A stretch of 64,000 bases of DNA from Epiperipatus broadwayi. Taxonomy: Eukaryota > Onychophora > Udeonychophora > Euonychophora > Peripatidae. Shown one piece after another: positions 25,290 through 37,639 of this stretch (positions are counted from its first letter, which is position 1; every line of letters begins with the position of its first letter). The position numbers and the translations under genes were made by a program. The notes below the pieces were generated by a model that saw only the letters and a list, made by a program, of their open reading frames with translations, did no database searches and was not told the origin of the DNA. The stretch is taken from positions 2,347,501 to 2,411,500 of the forward strand of contig JAQFVV010012397.1 in the NCBI GenBank assembly GCA_028023455.1, in the 5' to 3' direction.

Positions 25290-26350
25290 CATATAGCACA
25301 AGCACTAGGTGAGAGAAAAAGACTGAATATTATTTTCAGCTTTTGATAATATTGATCAGAGAATTCTTTTAACAAAATTAAAAAAAAAAAAAAACAGATT
25401 TGAATTTGAGTATAATTAATTGGATTTCATCTCATCTTAAATAAATGGAAAATATATTTATATCAAAATAATGAATTTGGAGAATAAATTGATATGAATA
25501 CAGAAATAATGCAGAGAGGAGTATTAATATTTTTATTATTTTACTTATAGTGGACATAAATAAATATATAAAATTCTCTAAACTAATATCTTATGCAGAT
25601 AATAAAATCTTTATTAAAATACAGCATGATATTGAAATGTTTGATTGAATAAGAGTACAATTTATATACTTGGAGTTAGGTAATTATATAAGAGATTTAA
25701 GCATTAGACTTTCAAGCTCCCTTCAGCTATCCAATCTATCTCATGCAACCAGTACCCATGACTACACACGTGTAAAAGATAAATAATCTCCAAAATACGA
25801 TCTGGATCAACTGATGAGTGCTGGTTCAGCATGAAATATGTATATTGGAGATCATTTACCTTTTACATGTGTGTGATCATATGTATTGGTTGTATGAGAT
25901 AGATTGAATACCTGAAGGGGGTTTGAAAGTCTGTGCTCAAATCCCTTATATAATAACATGATATTGAGTTGATGCAAAAAGACTAGGATGATTTTATAAA
26001 TTGGTGTGAAAAAAAATTATGATGACAATTAATATAGACAAATATAGTTGTCTCTTATGTTGCAAATATAAATATTATGAGAATTACAATGTTTTAATTA
26101 AAAATAAGGAATCAGGGGAAGACTTGAGGATAATATTTAATAATAATAATTCATACAAGTTACATTATAATGAAACTATATAAAAGAAGGTATAAAATAA
26201 GAAGAGAAATTTTAAGGAATAAAAAATATTTTTCTAATATTATAAAAATCTATTTGTTTAAAACACTAATATTATCAATCTTTCATTTTGGATCTGAAAC
26301 ATGGACTAGAAGTAATCTAAACAATTGTTTGTTAAAATGATTTAATAAAT
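25290..26350 (+). pseudogene. Decayed LINE reverse transcriptase, split by an insertion
   Basis: Plus-strand fragments in changing frames give AFDNIDQRILLTKLK, a FISS-like piece, VNINKYIKFSKLISYAD (the catalytic YADD motif now reads YADN) and FIKIQHDIE. After the foldback at 25636-25956 they resume with HDIELMQKD, DDFINWCEKK and INIDKYSC. This is the palm region of a CR1/jockey-type reverse transcriptase. A later SETWTRSNLN piece fits the C-terminal part. The copy is not functional. Confidence 0.7.
25636..25956. mobile_element. Foldback element, family 1, inside a LINE, 11-bp target repeats
   Basis: Insertion of 321 bp flanked by CATGATATTGA at 25625-25635 and 25957-25967. The host LINE frame reads HDIE on both sides, so the duplicated bases are a true target duplication. 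The arms run from ATAAGAGATTTAAGCATTAGAC through CAATCTATCTCATGCAACCA, and back to GTTTGAAAGTCTGTGCTCAAATCCC. About 48 bp at the left end (GATTGAATAAGAGTAC onward) is unpaired but matches the outer arm of the hairpin at 49413. Confidence 0.85.
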
Positions 26351-26879
26351 GTGCAACAGATTACAGGTACTCTTCAATGAATTAACAAAAGATAAAAATA
26401 TCTGATTCTATTATATCATGTTTTACATGAAAAAGTTTATTCATCAGTGTGTAAACAGAAAATATAATAAAAATATTAGAAACAAAATATATTTCAACAA
26501 ATAAATAGTTATATACATATCATTTGACACTGCATATAGCAAAAGAATATAATGATTTATATAAAATAAAAATTTAAACATTTAATAACTCATTTTTAAT
26601 TTGCTGTAATAGAAATATGGTTAATATTGTATTATTATTTATATATCTTCTATATGTTTCATATTTAAAAAGTAAGTGAATTAAGATATATTATAATTAA
26701 TATATATCTTATAATTAATATCTATCTAACAATCTGTATGAAAATTAATAAATTATTATTTTTTCAAATCATGATTAGTGTTAGTGATATTGTGAATATG
26801 GCAACTTCACGGTGACATAACGTTTCTTTATAAAATATCTAAAAAAAACTAAGGTCATTACACTTTTGTTAATGTTGCA

Positions 26880-27500
26880 GCTAAGTTAAATCAAACATTT
26901 TGTTTTTTATGAGAGTAGGACAAGAAAAACATTATTTTCAGAAGGATTGACCAAAATATCTCATATTTATTGTAGGCAAGATATATATTATGGACAATTT
27001 ACGTAATGATCATGAAAAATTATTTTTTCTTTCTTTGCATATCAAGCTAGGACTTTCATCACTTAAATAAATGAATTCATATATCTGAGATTTTTTTTTA
27101 CCTGTTTAGAAAATTCAACACTAAAGGAGATATTTCATATGTCCTCATATCAGAGACTTGTTATGAGAAGAAAGATTTGAAGACAAATTAAATTTGAAAA
27201 AGACGCATGGCAAAGTTTCAAAAATATCTGCACAAACTTTTTGAAAAATTATAAGACTGAAACCTATTCTGAAACAGTAGAAGACATACCAAAAAATGAG
27301 ATGCACGACACCATTAAAGTATCTGTTTTTGGATTCTCATTCAAATTTTTTTTTTTCTGGAAAACTAATATCCAGTGAATGACAAACACAGTGGATGTTT
27401 TCCTCAGGTTTTTCTATGGTTTCTAATATAGAAAAGTGTTACCACGACCCAGTATGCTGGATTTTTCCAAAGCAAAGATGAAAATCAAATAAAGCTACTT
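26880..27500 (+). pseudogene. Relic of a repetitive arthropod gene family
   Basis: Reading through stops gives QIKFEKDAWQSFKNICTNFL, KNYKTETYSETVEDI, then HDTIKVSVFGFSF and a late SMLDFSKA-like piece. This follows the order of motifs I recall from an uncharacterised, high-copy arthropod protein that contains a DAW-SFK...NFLGN...Y-E-V core. It is strongly decayed, and the function of the family is unknown to me. Confidence 0.4.
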
Positions 27501-28451
27501 CTTTAATTAAAATTTGTCTTTATGAACAAATTTTAATAAATATTTAAACATATGGATTTTTAAAACAACCTATGCCATTCAAAAACTTTGTCTGATAGAA
27601 TAATTTTACATACAACATTACATGACCTCTCATATATTTACTTATATGGTTACCAAGTGTAGTTATCTTTATCCTATCTGATTTTACAAAAAAAAATAGA
27701 CATTTTTAGCCTTGTTATATTAAAAAAATATATTTTTGTGATCCAGTGCAATAATAAATATTTTGAGCATGCTCAAAAAGTTAAAAATAAAAAATAAAAC
27801 AATAAAATTTATATTTATAAAATTATCAATATAATAAGCTTTTTAAAAAAATAATAATAATAAGCAATATTGACTATTTGTACTTTTATCCATCGTCAGC
27901 TGAGAAAATTTAATGAGTATAAAATTTAATATATGATGAATTCAAAATTCTGAGAAAGTGAAAAAGCTGCAGCATTACTTGGATTGGATGAATAAATTAT
28001 TAATAAAAATTAATCTCTAAGCCATAACTTTTTGAAAATATCAATAAGCAGATACCATATCCAAAAATAATTTAGTTCTATCTACTCATTCATAGAATTA
28101 CTATATCAAAAATATATTAAACACAATGAAGAACAATAAACAAATTATTTTATGATTCAGGGTAGCACGTAAGAAATCTATACAAGTCAGACTAATAAGT
28201 AACTATATTAATAAATCTAATTGAATCTACCCAACCTGTCTCAATCAAGATTTATCATACTAACATTAAAAGCATTCACAATGGTCTACATGATTATAAG
28301 ATGTAGTCTTTGTTTTGGACTTCAAAAAAATGCTAGCTTGTTTATAAATAATTATCGTTTAGGTTATCCTCATTCAAATTTTTAAAATAATCCAGTATAA
28401 AAATGATTCATTATTAATTTATTTAAGTAAACCAACATCGAAATCTGATAT

Positions 28452-28718
28452 ATGACGATGTCCAAAATTTATTTTAGGGTTCTTATCGGTCAGCCAGGCC
28501 AGCCGCTTGGTGGCGATCTTTCTCTGCAAAAGCACAGAAATATGCTGTTTACGTGGCCCAATATTTCTTTGCTTTTAGCAGAGAAACTTATGACCTATAG
28601 AACAGTCCTGTTCATATTAGCCATTGCAGAGCCTATATGCAAATATTGCGGCCCGCTGATGTACTTCACAACACTCTGCAAATGCGCACACTTAACAGAT
28701 CGCTACCGTATCATGTGA
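28452..28718 (+). pseudogene. Probable LINE 3' zinc-motif fragment
   Basis: An 88-codon open frame in a G/C-richer island (28470-28720). It ends EPICKYCGPLMYFTT then LCKCAHLTDRY, resembling the Cys-X2-Cys...Cys motif after the RNase H region of jockey-type LINEs. The N-terminal half shows only weak resemblance and may be in the wrong frame. No upstream reverse transcriptase is attached. Confidence 0.4.
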
Positions 28719-29235
28719 GGGTGTAGGTAATTCAAGTGGCCATAACTCTTGTAATATGCATTCAAAGTAATGATTAGTTTACAAATTTCTTTTGAAGATT
28801 AGCATTACTGCTCTTATGTTAGAAAAAAAATCTATTTAATGAAGTTAAATTTATTATTTTAAAATTTAGATTTATTAAAAAAAAAAGTATTTAAATTCTC
28901 AATAAGTTAATAAAATAGTTTATTTTATGTTTTAATTATAGTAGGTTTTACTATAATAAAATAGCAACAAAAATGAATTTATTAGAAGTGAAGAAAATTT
29001 GAATTCAACATTATCAGATCTAAAGTTTTGCAGAAATCTTCCATTATCACTTTTTTTAAAAAAAAAAAAATGAGGCTGATCTTTAATAATAATATCTGAA
29101 CACTGGAATGAAAAGATTCTATAGGCATATGAAATGATAAATACATTAAAGATTTTCGTAGAAGTTATTATAATCACCAATCTGTGAAATAAAATAATTT
29201 TATATACATAAATTTAAATAATACATCATTCTTAC

Positions 29236-29362
29236 AATAAATTGTTCAATATCTCTCTCCAGTCCAACATTCGGCAAATCAGGCATCATATGAACAACAA
29301 CTTTAAAGCCAGCATCTTTGGATAATTGAAATGATTCACAGACTGCTTTAACTGTATGACCC
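29236..29362 (-). CDS. ELP3: ELP3 internal exon E
   Basis: 127-bp exon completing the arginine and encoding [20 protein letters not shown], then [20 protein letters not shown] and FI. The HMMPDLP motif and the following LERD are nearly invariant in ELP3. The acceptor is TAG inside a CCCCCATTAG context and the donor is GTAAGA. It leaves in phase 0. The open frame continues into the intron for a few codons, so an ORF caller would overextend it on both sides; the splice limits given here restore the family alignment. Confidence 0.97.
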
Positions 29363-31586
29363 CTAATGGGGGGAAAAAACAAATATTAATCAACATACAT
29401 ATATAAAACATTAAATGGTATTACTTAAAATGGGTTATTATTTCAAGTAAGTTCTCAATATGAAAGGACAAATAGATATTCTTTACCGCTTCTTATCAAT
29501 ATAAAAAAAATTAGATTTTTTTTTTACCTTTGTTTATTTTATCTAATAATCCAATAACTATAATTTTGTAATTAAATTTATTAACTCAATACTGATGAAA
29601 TTGTAACAAATCTTATATAATATACATTTAATATTTCGAAACTGTTTATAAGTATTTTATACATATAGATATTTGCATTTCTGTTATAATCCCATAAAAA
29701 ATTTATGTTATTGTTATAAATATTATATAAATTTTTATCCATGTTAACTCTAAGTGAAAATCAAATTTAATTCATTTTGTTAATATTATCAATAAAATAT
29801 TTTAATTTTATTGACAAATTACTATCTATTAAACAATATAAATACATAAATAAACACTTAGTGCTGAAATATGTAATTACTTGAATTGATAATAAATCTT
29901 CATGTAGCAACTACATTTTCTAAACTTCTATACATTACTTATCCAGGCTCCTCTCTTATCAAGTGCCTTAAATAATTAGCAATCCATCAATAAAGTAACA
30001 TTACTCCTATTTAATTTCCACTATAATGTTTTAATTGACATGAAAACTTCAATGTTGAAGTTGGCTGTTAATTCAAAACAGCTATATTTATAGCTTAATG
30101 TAATCACACAAATATCTAAATAAGTAAATGAATATTTTGTTTAGTATTGTGAACATGCAATTACTTGCAGCAATGAAAATTTTAAATCATTAACAGCTAA
30201 AAGCTAAAGACAAACTCTCCACACAGTAGTGACACACAGTGCCTTAGTAATCAATGGATGCAGAAAGGTATGTGTACAAAATCCCCATATAGTGCCTACT
30301 CATTCAATATTCTCAGATTAGTTTCTAGCTTTATCAGTGAGAATATGCACAAATCTTACTGTATACATTGATTACTAAGACTTTCACTAAGTGGCACTAC
30401 TATATGGAGAGTGTCATGAGATGTTTTGTTGGTTTTAAAAGCTAAAGACATGTTTGATTAGCAAAAACTATAAATCCATTACAAGAGAGATAGTTTAGAA
30501 AGTTATAACTGAATCTGTTGGGAAAAGTAAATGAAAATCTATCCTAATATAAATGCTATTCTCAGGATTGAACACATCAGCTCAATTGCTGCTGCAAATC
30601 CATAACCATGGAATTAAATAAAATATATTGAAAAATAAATACTTGGAATAAGACAGAATAGAAAATTTATTATCAGACATGAAAATAAATAATTTAAGAT
30701 ATTGTAAGACTCTAAGGAATGAGTTCAATTGGTTGTAGATAAAGAAAAAATGAAAAGAATAAGAATTTATTATTCTGAGATTAACAACGATGATTAATGG
30801 TTTGAAAAAATTGCAAGAGGCTTGGCAATTAATGAAGTGTAAATGCAAACAAGTCTTGTATAAAGAATTTAAAAAATAATAAGAAAGGAATATTAAAAAA
30901 ATTGCTTTATAATGAAGCATTGAAATATTGTGACAAAACAGTGAAGAGATGATGTTAGAAGATGAGAATAATGAAAGTTGATAAGTTTTTGTAAAGAAAT
31001 TAACATGGTTATAAAGAAAAATTGGTTTAAGAATCACACATGAAGAATTTACACATGGAATCTACGAGTAACATTAATATATTTTATCTGGATTATGTGT
31101 TGATTCAATGTAGAATTAGGAATATAATAAATGCATGCGCATATTCTGGTGTTGATACAGATTCAGCAACACTAATAAATTGTTTTTATTTCATTAAATC
31201 AAGTATTCTAACCTGATTATTAATTGTTTAATCTCAAGTGAATTAGAAAAAGTTTTCTCTCTAAAAAAAATTATCAGTTATATTGTAGAGCACATTAATA
31301 CATATAATTTATGTAATACCAATATACAACACTCTGGTCAGTCCATAGAATATCTGTGTAGACACTAAGCAGATTCATTATAAATAAGGTTACTTTAATA
31401 ATGTATAGATCTGGATAGATGAATACAAACATACAAAACTTTAAATACTATTAAACAATTCTTTTTTATTAAACAATTATCTGTAAATAATAATCCATGA
31501 GCACTGATGGTTTACAATCCCAGCACATTTACAACAGATATTTATTCATAACATATATATATATAAATACGCAACCATCATTTTAC
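29363..31586. other. ELP3 intron between exons D and E
   Basis: 2.2-kb intron holding the foldback at 30213-30436. The rest is plain AT-rich DNA. The 151-codon minus frame at 30582-31037 is rich in F, I, L, N and S and looks like a composition artefact. Confidence 0.7.
30213..30436. mobile_element. Foldback element, family 2, 14-bp target repeats
   Basis: Arms run inward from AACTCTCCACACAGTAGTGA and outward to GGCACTACTATATGGAGAGT. It is flanked by AAAAGCTAAAGACA at 30199-30212 and 30437-30450. An unpaired tail of about 24 bp (GTCATGAGATG onward) sits on the right. The interior carries CAATGGATGCAG and CTACTCATTCAATATTCTCA words shared with the copies at 55982 and 61995. Confidence 0.85.
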
Positions 31587-31667
31587 CTATTTGTATCCCT
31601 TGCAACATCTTCATACACACTTTGAACTCCTATTTCTAATCTTGTGCAACCATATTTTAACATATCA
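31587..31667 (-). CDS. ELP3: ELP3 internal exon D
   Basis: 81-bp exon encoding, after the split serine, [20 protein letters not shown] then VARDTN and two bases of an arginine codon. LEIGVQS is a conserved radical-SAM barrel strand. The acceptor is CAG with a good pyrimidine tract and the donor is GTAAAA. Entry and exit are phase 2, matching exons C and E exactly. There are no disruptions. Confidence 0.96.
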
Positions 31668-33641
31668 CTGAAAGTAAAATGCGAGAAAGATCACAGATAT
31701 ATTAAAAAAATACACAAATAAGAAAACAAAATTTTAGATAGTAGATTTATCAGAAATGAGAATATAATATTATGAGTGAGATAATCAAAAGCAAACTGAT
31801 ATCTCCAGCATTAATTTCATATTTAATAAAAGATATTTGTGAATTATCATAGTTAAATTCAAGCACAGAATTTTATACATAAAAAAGCTAAAAAATTAAT
31901 GAAAATGGCTATAAACTTTGATTAACTTGTTGTAGAGTTATTACTTGTATTTCTATGTGGATGGAATTAGGTACAATTAAGTAATATTTTAAAAAATATT
32001 AAACCATTCCTATTTCAAGGAAATCTTCTAGTTCTCTGAGCAATGTCAGTGGAAAATATCAACTTTCCATTTGTTGTTTAAAATGCCCCACAAAGACTCA
32101 ATATTTAAATAAGATGATTGAAAAGGTAATTAGAGATGTGTAAAAGCATGCGGCATAACAGTTCACTTAATAAATTTCTTACATTATTTTTGGCAGTTTT
32201 TCAATATTCCTATGACTTATAATTAAATTCAGGAAACTAAGTTTCATTAATATTTTATTTATATTATTCAATTATGGCTTACATGAATGTATTTGGCACT
32301 GTATATGAATTTTAAAAAGCTTACAATAGTAGAAATGGAGTTTGCAAATATGTTAATATTTAGATTTTGGGAAGGGGTCGGGGGAGGGATTCCAGTAAAA
32401 ATTATTCACTAATGTCTGAATTATTGTCACACTTCAGTCTTAAAATGTGAATTAATTTTTGGAAAGCATTATTGTTTTTGATGTGAGATCAATTTTATTT
32501 CAAATATTCTTTTTCTTGTCTTATCATAGTAGAATTCAAAAATTTTCTTTAATTTTGTGTTGAAATGAAAAGTTTCCATGTCTGATAAATTAAGAAAAAT
32601 TGTACAGATGGATCATTTAATTATTCATTCATTTTCCAAGTTCAGCAAATAAGAGTATTAAAAATAAATTATACTGTATTTGCAGTCTTAATTTAAAAAA
32701 ATTTATTTACAGCATTTAATCAAATTCAAAATGAAAAACTTGGGATTATTTTTGATACTATTAATAATATTAATAAAGATGTTCACTAAATTTAAATCGT
32801 CTTCCTTCACATAAGCAATACTCTTTAATACATAACATGAATAAACATATCCTCAGCTTTTTTTTTTTGTAAATGTCAGAAAATTTTTTGAATTCAAATT
32901 ACAAACACATAATAACTTATACATATGAATAACCTTAAGAATTCTCAAAAGAAATTTTACCCATTATTTTTTACAATGGTATATCATTTGTTAGCATCAA
33001 AATATGAATATAATCTATTACTGATTTTCAAAGTTAAATTTTTAAAAGAAATTGATTTGAGCTCTTTTTCAATTGCATAAGTCGAACTTACTTTGATAAA
33101 AATTGTTCTTAATTTGCATTAATTAAAATGGCTAAATTAAAATAACTTACAAATAACATACTCAGACTACGATTAATAATTAATACGCATGCTGAAATTT
33201 TTATCTGAAGGCAAGAGATTAAGAAGACAGTAAAATACAAAACTTAATCATGACTAATGAATAATTTAACACTGAGTGGCACTCCATTATTGACAATTTA
33301 TTGTAGTATCTGTATATTATTATAATTTAAGATTTACAAACAAGTAATTTAAATCGAAAGCCATATACATTTGGGTTAAAATATTTGATGTATGAAACAG
33401 AATTTAAATTTCTTAGATTTAATTTTATTAAAAAATACAATAAAGTTGCAGATTTTATTTCTGAATTATTATGATCACTTTTTTATTATAATAACAAAAA
33501 TGAAAAATATATATACATAATTAATTTAGATATTTGTAGATTGATGGGTGCATTAAAATATTCTTTTGTATGATATGGCATTTTCTAAGTTTAATTTTAT
33601 AAATTAGACCATAAGAATAATTTTACATTAAAATAGTTTAC
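31668..33641. other. ELP3 intron between exons C and D
   Basis: 2-kb AT-rich intron. A short G-rich run lies near 32370-32390 (GGGAAGGGGTCGGGGGAGGG on the plus strand, U/C-rich in the transcript). Otherwise I see nothing. Confidence 0.75.
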
Positions 33642-33722
33642 CTGATGTGTCTTTTCAAACAATAATCTGGTCGAGTTTCTATTGTGATTCCAATACATTT
33701 TGTAGTACTTTTTTCTGAATAT
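33642..33722 (-). CDS. ELP3: ELP3 internal exon C
   Basis: 81-bp exon completing the split lysine and encoding [20 protein letters not shown] followed by CLKRHI. The IETRPDYC motif is a hallmark of the ELP3 radical-SAM domain. The acceptor is CAG after a T-rich tract and the donor is GTAAAC, weaker than its neighbours. It enters and leaves in phase 2. The intron before it in transcript order (33723-55672) is the largest in the window, at 22 kb, and carries most of the LTR elements. Confidence 0.96.
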
Positions 33723-34199
33723 CTGAAAAGAAAAAAAAAATTAAAATATAAAACTGTAACATCAATTAAAAAATATTAAAGATAAATAATTTTTACAGCA
33801 CATACATTAATTAATGATGAACTCAAAAGCTAAAAATTTTTGAATCACAGTTTAACCTGTCACTTCTTTGCTCAAATGTCTCCATGAAAACCCCCAAGCG
33901 CTAATCATTCGATTATTAATATAATGTTTAGAAAAATTCAAAAATCAATAAATAATTTAAATTTCATTATTATTAAAAGCATTTCAATTTACTTAAAAAA
34001 TATGTTTATTGGAAAAATATGTTTTTAGTTTAACTACAGAATAATATAAACTGATAGTAATTAAGATCTATTTGGTTCGATAACAATCAACTATTAGTGA
34101 TATATTTTTAATTAAAAAGATAAGCAGATGATCTTTCACAAGAATAAACTTCCTTGCAGTTTTAATGTTTCATATTCATTGTTGAATGATAGCAGAAAG

Positions 34200-34720
34200 T
34201 TGGCCAGCTAACAGACTAATCTTTCCCAATCCATTTTATAAGTTTCTTTCCTGGGTGGGAATGATAAGCTATTGTTTACTGCTGATCAAATAGTCTTAAT
34301 GTAGTTTATCTCCACTTTTTCACCAATGTCTGGTATTGTCAACAAAGCATTAGGATGAGAAATTAATCTTTTTGATATATCAATTCAAAAACATAAGGCT
34401 TTGATTGTTATGTAGTCATTGGATATGGGAATTCAAATGTTATTGGAATGGTTTAGATTTAAAGAATATGCTCTGAAGCTGTTTTTAATCTGTGAAAAAT
34501 CTAGCTCCATAATACAGTGGGTGTCTAAAACCAGTCTTTATATAATATGCTTATGAATCAAACCTTAATATTACTCCAAGATCATAGTACACAAAGAGCT
34601 CATCTGATTTAAAGAAGTTCTTTTATTAAACTGATCTACTTTCTGGTACATTCTCCAATTATAGTAAAAGCCACAGAGGGATTTGACAGATGTAAGCCTT
34701 TATCTTTTATTCTTTTCAGA
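34200..34720 (-). pseudogene. Possible LINE reverse-transcriptase C-terminal relic
   Basis: Minus-strand pieces LHLSNPSVAFTIIGECTRK and later FHRLKTASEHIL recall the thumb region after the reverse transcriptase palm of CR1-type LINEs. The reading is badly broken. It may be the downstream half of the LINE whose palm motif lies at 38590-38880, separated by the gypsy insertion 34836-37625. The link is inference. Confidence 0.25.
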
Positions 34721-34835
34721 AACTATATGAATCTGGAAATTGATTTCTTAGGTAAACTATATGAATTAACCAGTTTAATCTAGCTCAAATTCATTCAAAC
34801 TTTTGCAAACATTAATGTGCAAATGAATTTCCTAT

Positions 34836-37625
34836 TGCTATGTTTAGAAATAAAGAATATTATAAGTGAACTAAATAATATATGAGTTAAATAACTTCTA
34901 TATCTAAAAATAAATGAAGAATTTGTAAGCAAACTTAATAATATTTAAGTCAGTTAAATAATGTAAACAAAAAGTTATATATTTTATTGGTTATGTAAAA
35001 TATTTCAGATAAGGTATATTTTCATTAGTAAAAAATATCTGTTTAAATTGTAAAAAACTAAATATTCAGAGATCAAGTAAGCTCATTAAAATTAAAAGAA
35101 ATTGTTCCTGTTCTAGAAATAAAAATATCATTATAAGTATTAGATTGATAATATGAATCTAGAAATTTCCATGGTATGCAAAGATAATTAAAAGATTGTA
35201 GTATTGCTACAGGGGAATGATCTGAAATAGTATAAAAGCACAATTTGGAAGTAAAAATTATATGCACACACACATTGTAAGAATTGTATCATGTTGTGAA
35301 CTAAAGATAACTGCGAGGCTAAAATTCAAGTATACAAGAGGATAGCAGAGTAAACAGTTAATTTTTACAAGTGAAGGTTCCAAAGTGGACCTAGGAATTT
35401 GTATGGGCCACATAGGCATTATTATTTTGTAAGCCTTTATGACTGCGTATATGTGTTAATTTTCTTATTACTTTTTATATTGTTATCTTGCTGGCCAAAT
35501 AAACATCAGTTATTAGTCAGTCAAATTATTTGTGTAATATTTATTTTTGCTTGACTGTTCATTTTAATCATGTCTGTAATATTCATGGTGTCAGTACACA
35601 GAACAAAACTGACATAGTGAGAGAATAGGATTTAAACCTTCATTTGGAACTGTAATAGTTGATAGGATTTAACCTATAGCTAAAAACTGTAATAGTCGAC
35701 AATAGATTTCAATCCTGTAATTAGCAAACTGACTCAATTAATCAGCCGAAAGGGAAATTAACTAATAAACAAATCTAGGTAACGGTGGGAAAATTTTTTT
35801 TTCATTTTAGTTGCTATATTTGAATCAGATTAGAGTAACAAAATGATGTCCGTGTCACAAAAGACAATAAATGAGTTTAACATAAATAATCCTTTTGATT
35901 GGCCAATTTATCTTAAGAGGATATAAAAAGTTTTTTTTATAAATGGAATTTCCAGTAATCCCATTAAAATTGACATTTTTTCTATGTTATATTGGACAAA
36001 ATGTAATTGAAATCATAAATTGGCTATTGTGATCATGAGGAACCAAAAAAATTACAGTGGAAAAGTTAAATAACTATTTTCAGTTGACAGCCTTCAAAAC
36101 ATGTAGTGCAGCTACATTTTAGAAATAGACAGTAAAGACTATGCGATTATGATCAGGCATTGAGAAAGATTCTAAAAATAGTAAATATGGAGATATTCCC
36201 GAGGACATTCTACTCAAACAATTGCTTTGGTGGATATCCAATATAGACTTGGATAAGAGTTGTTGCTAGAGATTTAACGTAGGAGGAGGCGATTAAAATG
36301 GGAGTGGCCATGAAATTATACTAGCCCAATCAACAAAATTATGGTAATAATAATGATAGTAGTGTGTTCGTAAACCAGTCTGTTAAAAGTAATTTGAAAT
36401 AGAAAGTTTGTTATTGTTGTGGAAAGAAAGACCTCATGGCATGAAATAAAAATGAAATAAGAAACATTGTAAAAGCTGTGGGATTGTGAACCATTTAGAA
36501 AAAATATGTACATCTAAAAGAAGAAAAAGAACATAAAGGTCATCTACTTTTCTCAAAAGAAATAATCAAAAATGTGAAATTAAAAATATTCTGATTATGA
36601 ATGTATTAATAGAAGATGATATTGAATTAAAGTTTTAAAAAAGGAAATTTAATAAAACATGTAGATGCACTTCTGAGAGTTCCAATTAAATCAGGATCAG
36701 AGGAAAATTAACCAACCATTAATCATAATCAGTGAAACTGAAACATGAAAAATTATACAAAAACACATTAATTAAAGTGACCAAACTGAAAGTACTGCTG
36801 TATTCAAACAATATCAAGAAACCCGAAACAACAGAAGGGAGGAGCACAATGAAGAGGAAAATAATATGGCTGGAAATAACACACATTTACATAGATCACA
36901 AAGAATCTTTCAGAAAAGAACCTAATAATTTAAAAGATTACATTAGATTTCAGAACCCTTAGTTTTGGAAGTGGAGGAAGTTGTGCTATATTTAGAAATA
37001 AGTAAAGAATTTGTAAGCGAACTAAATAATATATGTAAATGAAAAATTACATATTTTATTAATTATTTAAAATATTTCAGATAAGATAAGTATGTACTTA
37101 TATATTTTCATTAGTAAAAAATACCTGTTTAAATTGTAAAGAACTAAATATTCAGATCAAGTAAGCCGATTAAAATTAAAAGAAATTTTTCCTCTTCCAG
37201 AAATAGGAAGTATTAGATTGATAATCTGAATCTAGAATTTTCTATGATATGTGAAGATAATTAAAAGGTTATAGCAGTGCTACCTGGGAATGATCTGAAA
37301 CAAGATAAAAGCACAACTTTAAAAAAAAAGTTGTACAGGCACACATATTGTGGGAGCTGCATTATGTTGTGAACTAAGGACAACTGCAAGATTGAAGTTC
37401 TAGTATGCAAGAGAACAATGGACTATCTAGTGAATTTCTACCAAGAAAGGTTCCAAAGTGGATTTAGATACTTGTAAGCCTTTGTAGCTGCATATATAAA
37501 TGTTAATTTCTTACTGGCCAAATAAGCATCAGTTATTAGTTAGTCAAACTGTTGTGTAATATTTATTTCTGTTTGTTTATTTACCTTGAACATGGCTGTA
37601 ATTCCCATAGTGCCAGTTCACAACA
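34836..37625 (+). mobile_element. Gypsy-type LTR retrotransposon relic, pol deleted
   Basis: LTRs at 34836-35605 and 36984-37625 align along their length (TGCTAT-TTTAGAAATA start; shared blocks such as GGTTCCAAAGTGGA and CTGGCCAAATAA). The 5-bp target duplication CCTAT lies at 34831-34835 and 37626-37630. A polypurine tract (GGAAGTGGAGGAAG) stands a few bases before the right LTR. The 1.4-kb interior keeps a gag remnant but no protease, reverse transcriptase or integrase. The right LTR is about 130 bp shorter than the left. Confidence 0.9.
35870..36530 (+). pseudogene. gag remnant with CCHC zinc knuckle
   Basis: Broken plus-strand frames. An N-terminal FNINNPFDWPIYLKR piece matches the start of gypsy-type Gag. 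A clean zinc knuckle, Cys-X2-Cys-X4-His-X4-Cys, lies at 36468-36509 (CKSCGIVNHLEKIC), with a damaged first knuckle near 36415 (CYCCGKKD). It is interrupted by many stops. In a live element it would package genomic RNA. Confidence 0.75.
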
Positions 37626-37639
37626 CCTATTATCAGTAT

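Larger units (their letters stand above)
17329..29235. other. ELP3 intron between exons E and F
   Basis: 11.9-kb intron crowded with decayed transposable elements from 19.7 kb on (listed separately). The part from 17329 to about 19680 is plain AT-rich DNA; frames at 18298-18519 and 19046-19370 show no domain. The part from 28720 to 29235 is also plain. Confidence 0.7.

Noticed and set aside
30582-31037. 151-codon minus-strand ORF
   Set aside because: Rich in F, I, L, N, S and Y with no domain or splice context; best explained by A-rich, stop-poor DNA on the plus strand. I also saw no recognisable protein on the plus strand.
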